Source: Macrothele yani (taxonomy: Eukaryota > Arthropoda > Arachnida > Araneae > Macrothelidae). From it: 64,000 nt of DNA. The notes under the pieces are model-generated. The model had not been told where the DNA came from. It worked only from the letters and a program-made list of their open reading frames with translations, and ran no database searches. The stretch covers positions 41,682,905 to 41,746,904 of the forward strand of contig CM077010.1 of NCBI GenBank assembly GCA_039090855.1. The letters run 5' to 3'. This document shows, piece by piece, positions 21,040 through 31,105 of this stretch. The translations under genes were made by a program, and so were the position numbers. Every line of letters starts with the position of its first letter. Within the stretch, counting starts at the first letter, position 1.

Positions 21040-21950
21040 ATACACTGCGTGATCACTGAATTATAACCACCTACCCAATACTTCGTAGATCCTCCTTTCG
21101 CCCTCAGTACAGCAGCTATCCGACGTGGCATCGATTCAATAAGATGCCGAAAGCAGTTGTGAGTATGGCCAACGAAGTCGTGCGTACTGCGGCCTTCGAT
21201 ACAGGCATGGAGGTGATTGGGGTATCCAGACGCCTGATATGCCTGTCCAACAAGCGCTGAATGGGATTGGGGAGGCCAATCAATATGTTGCAAGTGTAAA
21301 CTTTGTTCCTCAAATCATTCGCTGAGGAACACAGTTCAGACTGTGGATGGGAGCATTGTCATCTTGGAAGGCACCGTCATTATTTGGGAAAATGTGCAAC
21401 ATTTCTGGCTGTACGGTGTCAGCAAATATTTTACGATAGTGGGCATCAGTCATACGTTGTTCTACATGAACCAGGGTTCCAAATTCCTGCCAGATAAACC
21501 TTCCCTACACCATACAACCGTCTTCTCCGCCTTGCACTGCGGAGAGCGTGCAGAATAGATCGAACGCCTGATGTTTTTTGTGCGAAATACGTACACCACC
21601 AGTCACGGAATGCAGTAAGAAACGCAACTCAGAACAACATACTTGTTTTCAGTCATCCGACGTTCAAGTTGCAAGATCTGTGCACCACGTAAGTCTTTTG
21701 CAACCGTGGTAAGGAGGGGATGTCGTCCTGGTCGTCTGCTGTTATATCCAATGCGTGCGACGCGTGTTCACAAAACCCGCAAAGAAACTCTTCCAAGATC
21801 CTAAGGTGTTAGCTGATTGGCTGAAAATCCGTGACGCATTAAAATCTTTCTTGCTGCTGGTCGTAAATATCAAAGATCACAGCCACAGCACTGCCAACGG
21901 TGCTATTGTTGACTGAGGGTTTATTTGGATGGTTTTAAAAGATGAGATGT
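21040..21950 (-). mobile_element. Tc1-I: Tc1-like element, decayed
   Basis: The left end has TATAACCACCTACC near 21061; the right end has TTTAAAACCATCC in reverse near 21935. On the minus strand the C-terminus is clear: CFRHLIESMPRRIAAVLRAK and GGSTKYWVGGYN (about 21165-21060). A GLPNPIQRLLD segment at about 21270 stands where the DLNPI block should be. Many stops. This group's layout helped in recognising Tc1-X. Confidence 0.7.
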
Positions 21951-22349
21951 TATTACTTTTTACTATAAAATTATCATTCCTTTAGTACCGAGTATTGCTA
22001 CCAAATAATGTAATGCTTGAATCTGGGAGATTTAAATTAAGCAACTAAATGACGGTTACTTTACGTAGATTTAATATTTTGAATGTGGACGGGGTCTCAA
22101 ATATAGGGTGAGCAAAAGTCCCGATTTCTGTTCCAATCTGAACCAAATCGTGAAATAGCAAACTAAATGTTTTCTGTGGGTTACTATTTGTTATATTCAG
22201 CAATTTGGGTACTACATACTTAATTTTCAAAAAAAAAAAATATATATATATATCAAAGATGTTTTCGGACGTGCCGCCATGTATATCGGCCGATTTGTAA
22301 TTACAATAAATAAAAATAAATAACGGACAGCGAGCCGCAGTTGAAAGCA
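21951..22349. other. No gene seen; contains an (AT)n run
   Basis: AT-rich sequence with an A-tract and TA microsatellite near 22229-22253. Nothing coding was recognised. Confidence 0.5.
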
Positions 22350-23562
22350 CACTGAAGAGCAATTGAATTAGAGATACCTGTCTAGTAACGTGTAGCACCA
22401 TCTTTCGCCCTGATGACGGCGGCGATTCGTCTCGGCATGGACTCGACAAGACACCAGAAGCGTTGGGATGCCATACGGATCCACGACCCCTGAACAAGCT
22501 GCCACAGTTCACGAAGATTTGATGGAGAGGGGAGGGGGGGTCAGAGTCTCGAACATCTCTCTCGATGACATCCCAGATGTGCTTGATGGGAATGAGGTCA
22601 GGTGACCTAGCTGGCCAAGGAAGCGAGGTCACGTCGGTGGAGTATTCATCCAACCCATTCGGATACAATTTGGGAGCGATGGCACGGTGCATTGCCTTGT
22701 TGCTGGATGAGGTTCCGAGTGGGATGTTGAAGACGCACAAACGGGAGCAAATGGTCGTCCAGGATTTCCCGGTAACGTTGACCTGTGGACAATGTCACAC
22801 GTACCAGGGGTCACTTTTTAAACTACGTAAACAGTCCCTAGACGAGAATGCCACCCCCACCAGCTTGAAGAGTATCCTGGTGGCAAGAAGGATCCATGGC
22901 TTCATGTGCTTTGCGCCGTACTCGTATCCTGTCATCCGCATGTACCAACGTGAATCTCGACTCATCAGTCCAGGCAACATTTTTCCACATGTCTAGGGTC
23001 CAGTGGCGATGTTCCCGCGCCTATGCTAATCTTTGCACCCTGTGATGTGCGGTCAGCAGCGGTACCCTCGTGGGACGATGGCTTTTGTACTCCATAGCGA
23101 GGAGATGGTTCTGGATGGTGTGGCTGCTTACACGTTTTTGTGAGCCAGCGTCAAATTGCCGAGTGATTTCTTGCACTGTGGCCCGTCTAATGCGAGCTAG
23201 CCGACGATGACCCCGCTCACCCACACGCTGTGGTCCACGGCAGTTGGCCCTTGCAGGGATGGTTTTCCCGGATTCGATGTACTCACGGTGCACCCGTGAC
23301 ACAGTGGCTCGTAAAAATCCCAGTGCCTGCGCGACCTCCGAAGTGTGTGACCAATTCGTCGGGCCCCGGCGATTTGCCAACGATCAAATGCGCTTAGATC
23401 CTTCGTTTTACCCATACTGCGTCCGACTCTTACTGATTCCCGTCGCATCAATCCTCAAATTGTTGGATCGCTGCATATGTCATGTTGTTTCCGTTTACAG
23501 TGCCGCCCACAGCGCCACATTTGGATAACGCCAGCTGTCTCTGAATCAATTGCTCTTCAATG
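22350..23562 (-). mobile_element. Tc1-J: Tc1-like element with its own TIRs
   Basis: TIRs pair TGAAGAGCAATTGAATTAGA (22353) with its complement near 23538-23560. The minus strand carries a long N-terminal frame (23380-23021) with SEVAQALGFLRATVSRVHRE (HTH), RRLARIRRATVQEITRQFDA and VSSHTIQNHLL. The C-terminal half (22740-22380) has SLPWPARSPDLIPIKHIWDV, where the catalytic glutamate is replaced by lysine. The second aspartate segment is damaged. At about 1.2 kb the element is full length but dead. Confidence 0.85.
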
Positions 23563-24165
23563 TATAGAGAGCAAGGGTAGTGGGAATGCTTCCCGAAAAT
23601 TTGACTTTAAAATATCCTTTATTCATCAGCAAAACCTATAAATTTGAAGTATTTATAATGTGAACTTATTTTAGAACGATCCTTATTATTCTCTCCGCAA
23701 AAACATTATTTCTCTCTGAACCTTCAATCCATATTATGTTCTTTTTCTTAAGTTAAGCGCAAAGCAAATACTTCTTTGTGATAATATACTCGGGCCCTGA
23801 ATATCAGTGTTAAAACTTGCCAGAAACTTACCTGGACTGTGTGATTCTTTTGTCAGTAATTTTCCTTTTAGGAAGCAAGCTTCCTAATTTTTTAACTGCG
23901 TAATTTTATAGGCATAATTTGAGGGGAAACTTGATTTTATTATTGTAGCATTGTAATTCATGTTGATACTGATCCCTGAAGCAGATTTCCTTCTTTCTTC
24001 CAGTTAGTTTCTCCCACGTAGCGTGTCACGTGACTACGGAAACCAATCACAGAACGTTGAGCACACTCTGAAAAGTTTCTTTGCAGGTTTTGTGAGCATG
24101 CGCGTTGCACGCGCAAGCTCACAAAACCTTTGTGTGTACGAGTCGTCGGATTCGGCACTCACCTG
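23563..24165. other. No gene recognised; palindrome at 24086-24128
   Basis: AT-rich to about 23990, then nearer even base content. A 43-bp palindrome, GGTTTTGTGAGC...GCTCACAAAACC with an inner TGCGCGT/ACGCGCA pair and a 3-base loop, lies at 24086-24128. The frames around it are formed by the palindrome and match nothing known to me. Confidence 0.5.
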
Positions 24166-24171
24166 TCACAT

Positions 24172-24499
24172 CCAAGGAGGTTATATTACTGGTGACACCA
24201 CTCCTATCCTCGCAGCATTGGCCGCCATAAGCCACCGTCTGTGCTGCAAATGACGTTATGAGCGTGCACGACGCAGCCGCAGAAGAGAAGCTGCTTGGAA
24301 ACCAATGAAACAAAAGCTTCCAATCGTATAAACAGATAAAATGAGTAATTGAATAAGCTTTATCAATGATACACAAGCTTACTGTTTCATCAACGGTATA
24401 ATTTAGTTCATTTTTGCCTGCTTGTGACGTCACACCACAGATTAGCTGTGACCTATGGCGGCAGAGCCATTGGTGTCTCCAGTATTATAACCTTCTTGG
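24172..24499. mobile_element. MITE, 328 bp, long TIRs
   Basis: The ends are CCAAGGAGGTTATATTACTG and, in reverse, CCAAGAAGGTTATAATACTG. Inverted similarity extends about 60-70 bp inward to GCCGCCATAAGCCAC / GCCGCCATAGGTCAC. The 6-bp direct repeat TCACAT flanks it (24166-24171 and 24500-24505). Non-coding. The superfamily is not clear. Confidence 0.8.
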
Positions 24500-24505
24500 T
24501 CACAT

Positions 24506-24850
24506 CAGCCTTCCGTTGACCTGTTCAGTTTTTCTTCCGGGTCGTTGTTTGACCATTTTCACGCCACTCCTGATACACTTTAACTACGGCGGCTAGCGAA
24601 CAACCCACCAGTTCAGCCACTCTCCGAGCTCCCACAATCTGTCCTTTCTCAAACTCCGATGATTTTTTCCGTTTCGCTCCGAATTGTACTACCAACTGCT
24701 CCACTCCCGCCTTATATATGCTACGTTGGTCGACTAATCGCGTCCTCTCGGAAATCACGTGGTCAATGGGCCGCATGTACTTTTGATAGGGGTAGCCGTA
24801 ATTCAGTGATCACTCGGTGTACACCAGGGCGTTTGCATATCCCGAGAATG
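24506..24850 (-). mobile_element. Tc1-K: 5' fragment of a Tc1-like element
   Basis: On the minus strand the reading SSEFEKGQIVGARRVAELVG CSLAAVVKVYQEWRENGQTT is a clean first HTH of a Tc1 transposase (24660-24540). Upstream are a leader and a TIR-like GTGATCACTCGGTGTACACC near 24808. It stops at the MITE; the rest of the gene is not found on the other side, so the fragment was probably truncated before or by that insertion. Confidence 0.75.
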
Positions 24851-25033
24851 TATATATACACGGTTGCTCAAAATTAAAGGAATATTTATAAAAATTGAAT
24901 ATAATTCGAAGTGTTTGTGAGGAAACTAGGTGAAATTTAGAACAGGTGATTATTATGACATTACGTACGCAACTCCCTCTGAAGCAGAAGAGCATCATGA
25001 TCTCATATTTTGCATGTGTTAATACGCAAATTA
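24851..25033. other. No gene seen
   Basis: AT-rich spacer between the Tc1 fragment and the Helitron. The AT-rich end includes GCTCAAAATTAAAGGAATAT, which may be part of another TIR. Confidence 0.35.
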
Positions 25034-25111
25034 TCTCTCTCTATATAAAAGTGAAAGTTTGTATGTTTGTTCCGCATACGTTCGTAAACGGTGTGATGGA
25101 TTTGCACCAAA

Positions 25112-25338
25112 TTTTTTTTTTTTTTTTTTGATTGGAGGTTTAACGACCATAGTGAGCAACTCAATGGGCTATAAGAAGTCGCCCGTCCCTAATTTTGGGT
25201 CGCTGGTTCCAGGGAAGGGAAAGAGCCAGTGCCGTAAGACAAACACAACATCCATGCCTCACCGGGATTCGAACCCGGACCCCTTACGGACGAATGATCA
25301 GAGGCCATCGCTTAGACCACTGCCCCACCGGGGCGGCC
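25112..25338 (-). repeat. tRNA-derived SINE, family A, copy 2
   Basis: Best-preserved copy. On the minus strand the head GCCGCCCCGGTGGGGCAGTG GTCTAAGCGATGG has a good A box, and GGTTCGAATCCC is the B box. The body carries GGCTCTTTCCCTTCCCTGGA and ends in a long A tail (T run at 25112-25130). CACCAAATT before and CACCAAAATT after are the likely target duplication. It lies in the Helitron. Confidence 0.9.
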
Positions 25339-25837
25339 CACCAAAATTGGCATACATACTCTTCATCACCCAGATTAAAACAAAGGCGGGGCGATTTTTA
25401 GAAATTCCATCCCTAAGGGGGTCAAATGTGTGTTTACGAGGCCTTCTATAGACTGGGTGCAAGTCGGCTGCTGCGGTGTTACTCCGCGTGTCAGGTGACG
25501 CCTCACTCCTCATAAGCTTCCGCGGTTCAGACATACGGGGAAGAGTCCGATTTTTGAAAACACAACGCACCGGCTGAAAATATTGTCATAAGTATTTTAT
25601 TGTTTATGTTACCATGGCATTTTCTTTGTAAGGATTAGGTTTCATTAGACTCCCAACAATTGGCGCAGGAGTTTCAAATATGGGTAGAGCTACAGATTTC
25701 CACAAATAGGCGTGGTCCTCTCAAATAGCATCAAGGTTAAGCTGAAGTTAAAACAGACGATCTTCTTCATACATAAAATTTAAATACAAGATTAGTATTG
25801 GTATTAGTATAGATAAAAGAAATAGCATATGTCCACC

Positions 25838-26215
25838 GGAAAGAAGTAAGCTTCCCTACGGTGAAAGAATTATCCGAATGGGTTTAGTTTTCGAGATTAG
25901 CAAAAAAATTCCGTATATTATCGTGAACTACTTTCTTACACGTTGGGCGTGAACAGGTTGTATGTAAATAAAGCGGAACGATACATGGGAAATTGGAAAC
26001 TACTTGAAAGCGATGTAATTCGGTAGTACAGCCAAAAATAATAAAAAATAATAAAAAAATAATAAAAAAAAATAATAATAAATAAACGAAATAGCCTATG
26101 TCCTCCGAAAAGCTTCCCAATGGTGAAAGAATCATCCGAATCGGAAAAAACAATTTCGTACATCATCGTGAACTACTTTCTTTAACGTTGGGTGTGGTCA
26201 GGTTGTATATCTACA
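25838..26215 (+). repeat. Direct duplication inside the Helitron
   Basis: Two diverged copies, about 250 bp apart, share ATAGC(A/C)TATGTCC, GGTGAAAGAAT(T/C)ATCCGAAT and ATCGTGAACTACTTTCTT. An A/T-rich (AATAAA)n run separates them. Sequences of this kind are common in Helitron tails. Confidence 0.75.
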
Positions 26216-26346
26216 ATCTAGAAAGCTGAATGCGGAGTGCAGGAAGTGCATTATTGTGCATGTTTGCTATTTCGCATTTTTAGGGCTCAGAACGGCGATT
26301 ATGAATTGTGATTTTTTATAATAAAATTTTCATCAAGTGTGGTGAA

Positions 26347-26540
26347 ATGCCTCCAAAAAAAAAACGCAAACCCAAGTTCAGCCGAAAGCAAAGAAAGTAA
26401 AATTACTTGGAGAGAGTGAGGCAACCGAACAACGTGATCGAAGACTTATGGATCAGCGGGAAAGAGCCAGTGTATCTAGGGCGGCAGAGACCTTGGAACA
26501 GCGTGAGACCCGACTTGAGCGTTGCTCATCAAGGTAGAAT
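26347..26540 (+). pseudogene. Helitron protein N-terminal remnant
   Basis: Starts MPPKKKRKPKFSRKQRK and stops. In the next frame it continues LLGESEATEQRDRRLMDQRE and ETLEQRETRLERCSS. Repeats of the form (E/D)(T/S)xEQRxxR are the mark of the N-terminal region of arthropod Helitron proteins. A frameshift and loss of all later domains make it dead. Confidence 0.65.
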
Positions 26541-26684
26541 TTTTTTTTTATAGTGCGATTTACATTGTTACTTGAAAGCAAACTTTGTGTATCCCGGGCA
26601 ACGCCGAGTATCTCTGCTAGTAAGATTATGATTTTCAATGCTGTGAAATCTTGTAATTTAAATAAAAGAGCAGTCCACTGTAAA

Positions 26685-26714
26685 ATATTAAAAATACACG
26701 TTGTATTTTAATAT
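26685..26714. repeat. AT-rich palindrome
   Basis: ATATTAAAAATACA pairs with TGTATTTTAATAT across a 2-3-base loop. It lies just left of Tc1-L and may belong to that element's end. Confidence 0.75.
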
Positions 26715-27920
26715 GTAGTATGATCAGTCCTGACAGCCAAGCAGCTCAAGCAACGACTCCTCATAATGTTTATGAGGGTACTGATTAGATTTTGAACGAT
26801 TAATGACCACTCTTCAACAAAAGCTCTTCTGAGTTATTGAACCGTTATGTCAAGGAGCTGGTGAGCCCCATTGCGTCTCTCTAAAGCATTTCATTCATGC
26901 TCAATGAGATTGAGGTCAAGGGATCTCGGTGGCCACTCCAATTTACGAATATCCTCCTCTTAGAGAAAATCATGGACCAAATGAGCTCGATGAGGCTGAG
27001 CATTGTCGTCCACAGCAATAAAATTGGGACCAATGGCTCTCCTCAATGGCCTGACATGTGGGTTCGGTATCTCATCTCTGTACTTCAGGATAGCAAGAGA
27101 GCGACTCTGAATGTTGTATAGGTCTGTGCCCCCATTCGTCATGATTCTGACCCAGACTGTCACGCCACCGAGTTCCAGAGAAGTCCTTTTCTGTAGTATT
27201 AGAGGAGTTTTGGGGGTCCCTGGTTCTCTACAGATGAGAATACGTCGTTAATCAGTACTTAAACTGAATCGGGACTTATCTGTGAAAAATAAATTTGCCC
27301 ACTGGTTGTGAAAACACAAATTTGTCCGTGACGGAGATTGAACCCCTCCTCCTTATTCCGGAGTAAATTACTCTCTCAACTAAGCTACACAGACGGAATG
27401 AATCGCTGAAGATTTGTCGTCTTGACACGTGCTTTACCTCTGTAGTACGTAACATGGTCTGGATTTCAAGTGTGATATTGGCGACTTCATCTTAAACGAG
27501 CTCGCTGGGCGGCCGAAGTTAGGACACAAATAACTGGTCTCCATGTATAAAGGCATTGCTCGCAAAGTTTTCTTCGAACAGTATGCTTTGAAAACCTCGT
27601 TCCTGCATTTGGTTCATGCTCCAAAGGGAGTTGTCTAGCGGACATCTGTATCTTCCTCCTAGCAGTCAGATTCATTTAGCGATCGTCTGCAGCAGTTGCG
27701 GCATTAGGTCGACCTTGTTCTGTTGACGATGGACATCTCTTTCCTATTGAAACTGTCTCTAGAGATTGGACAGAGCCTTTTCTGAAACATTCAATGGTAT
27801 GGAAATTTCCGTAGGGGACTGAGATGCTTCCATACTTCCAATCGCATTTCACGGCTGAAAATCACCCATACGATGTCCTGTGACATAATTAGAGCTCAAC
27901 GTGCCACTGAAGTGAAAGCA
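26715..27920 (-). mobile_element. Tc1-L: Tc1-like element carrying a tRNA-like insert
   Basis: On the minus strand: RRKIQMSARQLPLEHEPNAG and TRFSKHTVRRKL (27670-27540) for the second DNA-binding part; a tRNA-like insert; then MTNGGTDLYNIQSRSLAILK, RAIGPNFIAVDDNAQPHRAH (second aspartate) and LVHDFL at about 27140-26960; and LEWPPRSLDLNLIEHEWNAL (final glutamate) near 26945-26885. The C-terminus is near 26730. The first aspartate segment lies around the insert and is unclear. Several stops. Confidence 0.8.
27325..27398 (-). repeat. tRNA-like segment of SINE family B, partial copy
   Basis: The reverse complement has GTCTGTGTAGCTTAGTTGAG, TTACTCCGGAATAAGG and GGTTCAATCTCCGTCACGGA, matching the tRNA-like centre of the family-B SINE. 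Leader and tail are absent or decayed. It interrupts Tc1-L. Confidence 0.65.
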
Positions 27921-28566
27921 CACTCTAAATAATTTTCTGAAATTCACGAGCTACCGTATTTTTGCGTGTATAATATGCCCCCTTCTTTTTTGAACCGAAA
28001 ATTAGGAAATCTATATATTAATTCTATATGGTTTTTTACTGTAAGACCAGTTGTGAGAGAACGGCTGAACGTAAAGATATGGTTAAGGTATCAAAATGAA
28101 GGTCTTACCATGTAGATGTGCCAGTTGAAGAGAAAAATGAGATTAGGGAAACGGTTCGGGCGTTGTGCGGCGGCAAAGTCCGCATGTAAAGTCAATGGTA
28201 GAAGCGTGCGGTTGACTCACGCGCTGTTGAAGGCGAAAGTATGGAGGAACTTAGATAGTCCAAAGTCCGAAGTCTCTCTTCTCAGCGAACCGTTGTGCAA
28301 AACAACGCTAGCAGGAATTTGTTTGAAAGTTCTTATCTGAACAGCGAACACTCGAAGACCTCATTGCGTTGTGCCATTGGACTGTGTCATGTACATATAC
28401 AATTTAACATTCATTCGATCCAGTTTATTCACGCAGCTAAGACGTTTCCCATTATGCAAAGATGTAAATAAACGTTTCATACAAGTTTTTCCTTTAAAAA
28501 AAATAAATAAAAAACTAATTTTCGATTCCGACGGGTTTCGTCTACCGGGAAAAAAAAACACTCTTC

Positions 28567-28758
28567 GTCGATTCCGACGGGTATCGTCTACCGGGTTCGA
28601 ATCCCAGTGAGACCGTTGTGTTTGTCTTACGGCACTGACTCTCTCCCTTCCCTGGAACCAGTGACCCTACATTAGGGACGGGCGACTGCTTATAGCCCAT
28701 TGAGTTGCTCACGGTGGTCGTTGAATCTTCAGTCACCCAAAAAAAAAAAAAAAAAAAA
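28567..28758 (+). repeat. tRNA-derived SINE, family A, copy 3
   Basis: The B box GGGTTCGAATCCCAGTGAG and body CTGACTCTCTCCCTTCCCTG are clear, ending in an A run (28739-28760). The usual head with the A box is replaced by CGATTCCGACGGGTATCGTC, which also stands just upstream at 28523 and downstream at 28884. Confidence 0.8.
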
Positions 28759-29167
28759 ATCACGAATCTGGACTATTGTCTTTACTGAAGTGGTTGAATG
28801 AATTTGTCAGTCAAATAAAGTTTACATTTGTTGCTTCATATGAGTTTATTATTAAAAAAAACAAAAAACAAAAACTTACCTTCGATTCCGACGGGTTTCG
28901 TCTAGTCAATATTTTTATTACAAAAAAGGACACATTTGATATTTTTTAGAAATTAGGTAATATCTTTGAAGTACATTTATAAATTAGGTAATATCACAAA
29001 CAACGTCTATGTATTACATAAAAAAAATTTCGAAATTTATGCTATTTAGAAATTAGTTTATATTTTTAAGATACAAACTCTAAAATTATGTATCACTTTC
29101 TTCAACACTCTAAGTTCCAGACATATCACTTCTTTCTACCTCAACTGCATGACCGTTGTCGTCTGAG

Positions 29168-29470
29168 TCACAGTCTATATATATGTATTAGATCATCCTC
29201 AGTTCCAGCCATGGCATTGCTGATTCCACATTTCTTGAAGGAATTCACAACCACCTCTTGCTTGACTTCATTCCATGAGTTTAGGACCCAGTTGCAGATC
29301 TCAGTAATGGTTGTTTTTTTCACTCTCACTGTCAGTGTCAAGTTTTTACCTGCTTTTTGCATCCATTTATTTTATTCTTCTTGCATCAGGGCTTTGAAGG
29401 GAGAGTGGAAAAGAAGTACTGGCAGTTTTGCCGCTGTAACAGCAGGGTTTTCATCAACCGGTTACCCCCC
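29168..29470 (-). pseudogene. pogo-like transposase, C-terminal remnant
   Basis: The minus-strand reading VDENPAVTAAKLP, FKALMQEE, stop, NKWMQKAGKN, then TTITEICNWVLNSWNEVKQE and VVVNSFKKCGISNAMAGTED matches the end of pogo/Tigger DDE domains. There, a KSFKKCGISNALDGTEDD-like block closes the protein. Catalytic residues lie upstream and are absent. Confidence 0.8.
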
Positions 29471-29639
29471 CCCCCCCGTGTATAAGACGACCCCCAATTT
29501 TTAATCTAAAAATTAAAAAAAAATATCATCTTATACACGGAAAAGAACGGTACTTTTCGTGAATTCTTCCTTGAGTTAATGAAGCATATCTCTGATACAA
29601 CCTTTTCCGTGAAATGACGGAAATAAACCCGAGTTTCGC

Positions 29640-30335
29640 AGATTTTTTGTACGCCAGGAAAATTCAGAAATTTCAGAAACCTTTCCGCAATTCCTTTCTT
29701 ATAATGACTGTAAATTTTCATGTATAGGATAACGGAAAATTCAGAATTTTCAGAAGCCTTTCCTCAATTTTTTTCTTATACTGACTGTAAATTTCCGTTT
29801 TTAGGATAACGGAAAATTCTGAATTTTCAGAAACCTTTCCGCAGTTCCTTTCTTGTATTTACGGTCAATTTCCGCTCTTTAGGATGTGTTAACGGAATAT
29901 TCCGAATTTTCAGAAACCTTTCCGCAATTCCTTCCTTATATGTAAATTTCCGTTTTTAGAATTAGGAAAATTCTGAATTTTTAGAAACTTTTTAGCAATT
30001 CGTTTCTCATATTGACAGTGAATTTCCATTTTAGGATGCTTTAACAGAAAATTCTGAACTTTCAGAAACCTTTCTGCAATTCCTTTCTTATATTGACGGT
30101 AAATTTCCGTTTTTAGGATAACGGAAATTTCGGAATTTTTAGAAACCTTTCCGCAATTCCTTTCCTATATTGACAGTAAATTTTCGTTTTTAAAATGTGT
30201 TATCGGAAATTCTGAATTTTCAGAAACGTTTCCACAATTCCTTTCTTATATTGATGGTAAATTTTCGTTTTAAGGATTTGTTAACGGAAAATTCTGAATT
30301 TTCAAAAACCTTACCGCAAATCTTTTTGTATATCA
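29640..30335 (+). repeat. Minisatellite in repeat R, about nine units of 72-82 bp
   Basis: Each unit holds CAGAAACCTTTCCGCAATTC, then CTTTCTTATATTGACGGTAA, then a GGAAAATTCTGAATTT block. Unit starts lie near 29678, 29751, 29829, 29911, 29982, 30062, 30141, 30221 and 30302. Short inverted words (GGAAA/TTTCC and AAAATTC/GAATTTT) could let single units fold. Confidence 0.85.
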
Positions 30336-31019
30336 ATGGAAAAACTCCGTTCTCACTTTTTTCCGTATCCATATGACGAAAACATTCCGGTAATAGGAGA
30401 GATTCGCGATAATACTTGAGGTTTGATTAACTACTAAATTTCAGTCGTCAGTCAAAGGAACTGATTTTGAAGTTGTGTATAGCGCGATCGGATACTGTGG
30501 ATAACACATCTCATGAATTTTGGTTATTGCGGCACAAGATATTTCGTTTCGTCTCCCCATTTTGCGCACCAGCAATTATTTATTATGTGACCGTAAGAAA
30601 GCGGGTGTTTAAATTACTGTACAGATGATTATACGACGTCTATGTGTCATCTTGTGGAGTGCTTAAGGCAAAAGCTATTATTGCTATCAAGAGCGAATTT
30701 TATACTTAGAAGTTCTGTGAAATAATACTATAAAACAGCACATTTCATCATTTCTTTAAGATAATTGAAAGTTACTGGCAGTTAAGAAAAAAAACCTCAG
30801 GTTCCCAAGCATTCTGTTGTTTCGAAATATCACGTTGAAAAAAACACTTAATTTGTGATTAGTCTTCGTACGGGAAATATAAAACTATTTCAATTGTATT
30901 AAAAACATAATAAGATCTACCAGAAAATATAAAATGACTAAATCTCTCGCATTAATATATAAAAAAAGAAATCCAGCTTCGCGAGATTAGTTTTATGTTA
31001 AATATGAGTGCACTTCCTA

Positions 31020-31105
31020 AGACCTCCTGGCTCAGTGGTTAAGACACGCGGCATGTGTAGATCTAACCCAGTTGACCTCAGTTCGATCAGCAACGCCAAA
31101 GGATT
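31020..31105 (+). repeat. tRNA-like segment within repeat R
   Basis: TGGCTCAGTGGTTAAGACAC resembles an A box and CAGTTCGATCAGC a B box, about 50 bp apart. The same place in copy 2 (near 6265-6340, reverse) has GGGTTCGATCCTGAC. It could give R a Pol III promoter. It is not a working tRNA. Confidence 0.6.

Larger units (their letters stand above)
25034..26620 (+). mobile_element. Non-autonomous Helitron
   Basis: The start TCTCTCTCTATATAAAAG and the end GCAACGCCGAGTATCTCTGC followed by TAG fit Helitron termini (5' TC, 3' CTAG). The element sits between A (25033) and T (26621), the usual Helitron target. Inside are the stretch TGGCATACATACTCTTCATC (25348-25367) and a GTTTTATATC-free AT-rich middle. 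A remnant of the Helitron protein N-terminus lies at 26347-26540. The Rep and helicase domains are missing. A family-A SINE has inserted near its left end. Confidence 0.75.
27954..29550 (-). mobile_element. pogo/Tigger-like element, internally deleted
   Basis: Ends pair CCGTATTTTTGCGTGTATAA (27954) with CCGTTCTTTTCCGTGTATAA (29550, in reverse), and TA lies outside both. The minus strand near 29470-29168 codes for the C-terminal part of a pogo-like transposase. N-terminal CENP-B-type HTH and most of the DDE domain are gone. A SINE lies at 28567-28758. The element is in repeat R, whose other copy shows the empty TA site. Confidence 0.75.

Noticed and set aside
29088..29504. 138-codon plus-strand frame
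   Set aside because: Antisense to the pogo-like C-terminus; the minus strand carries the family motif.
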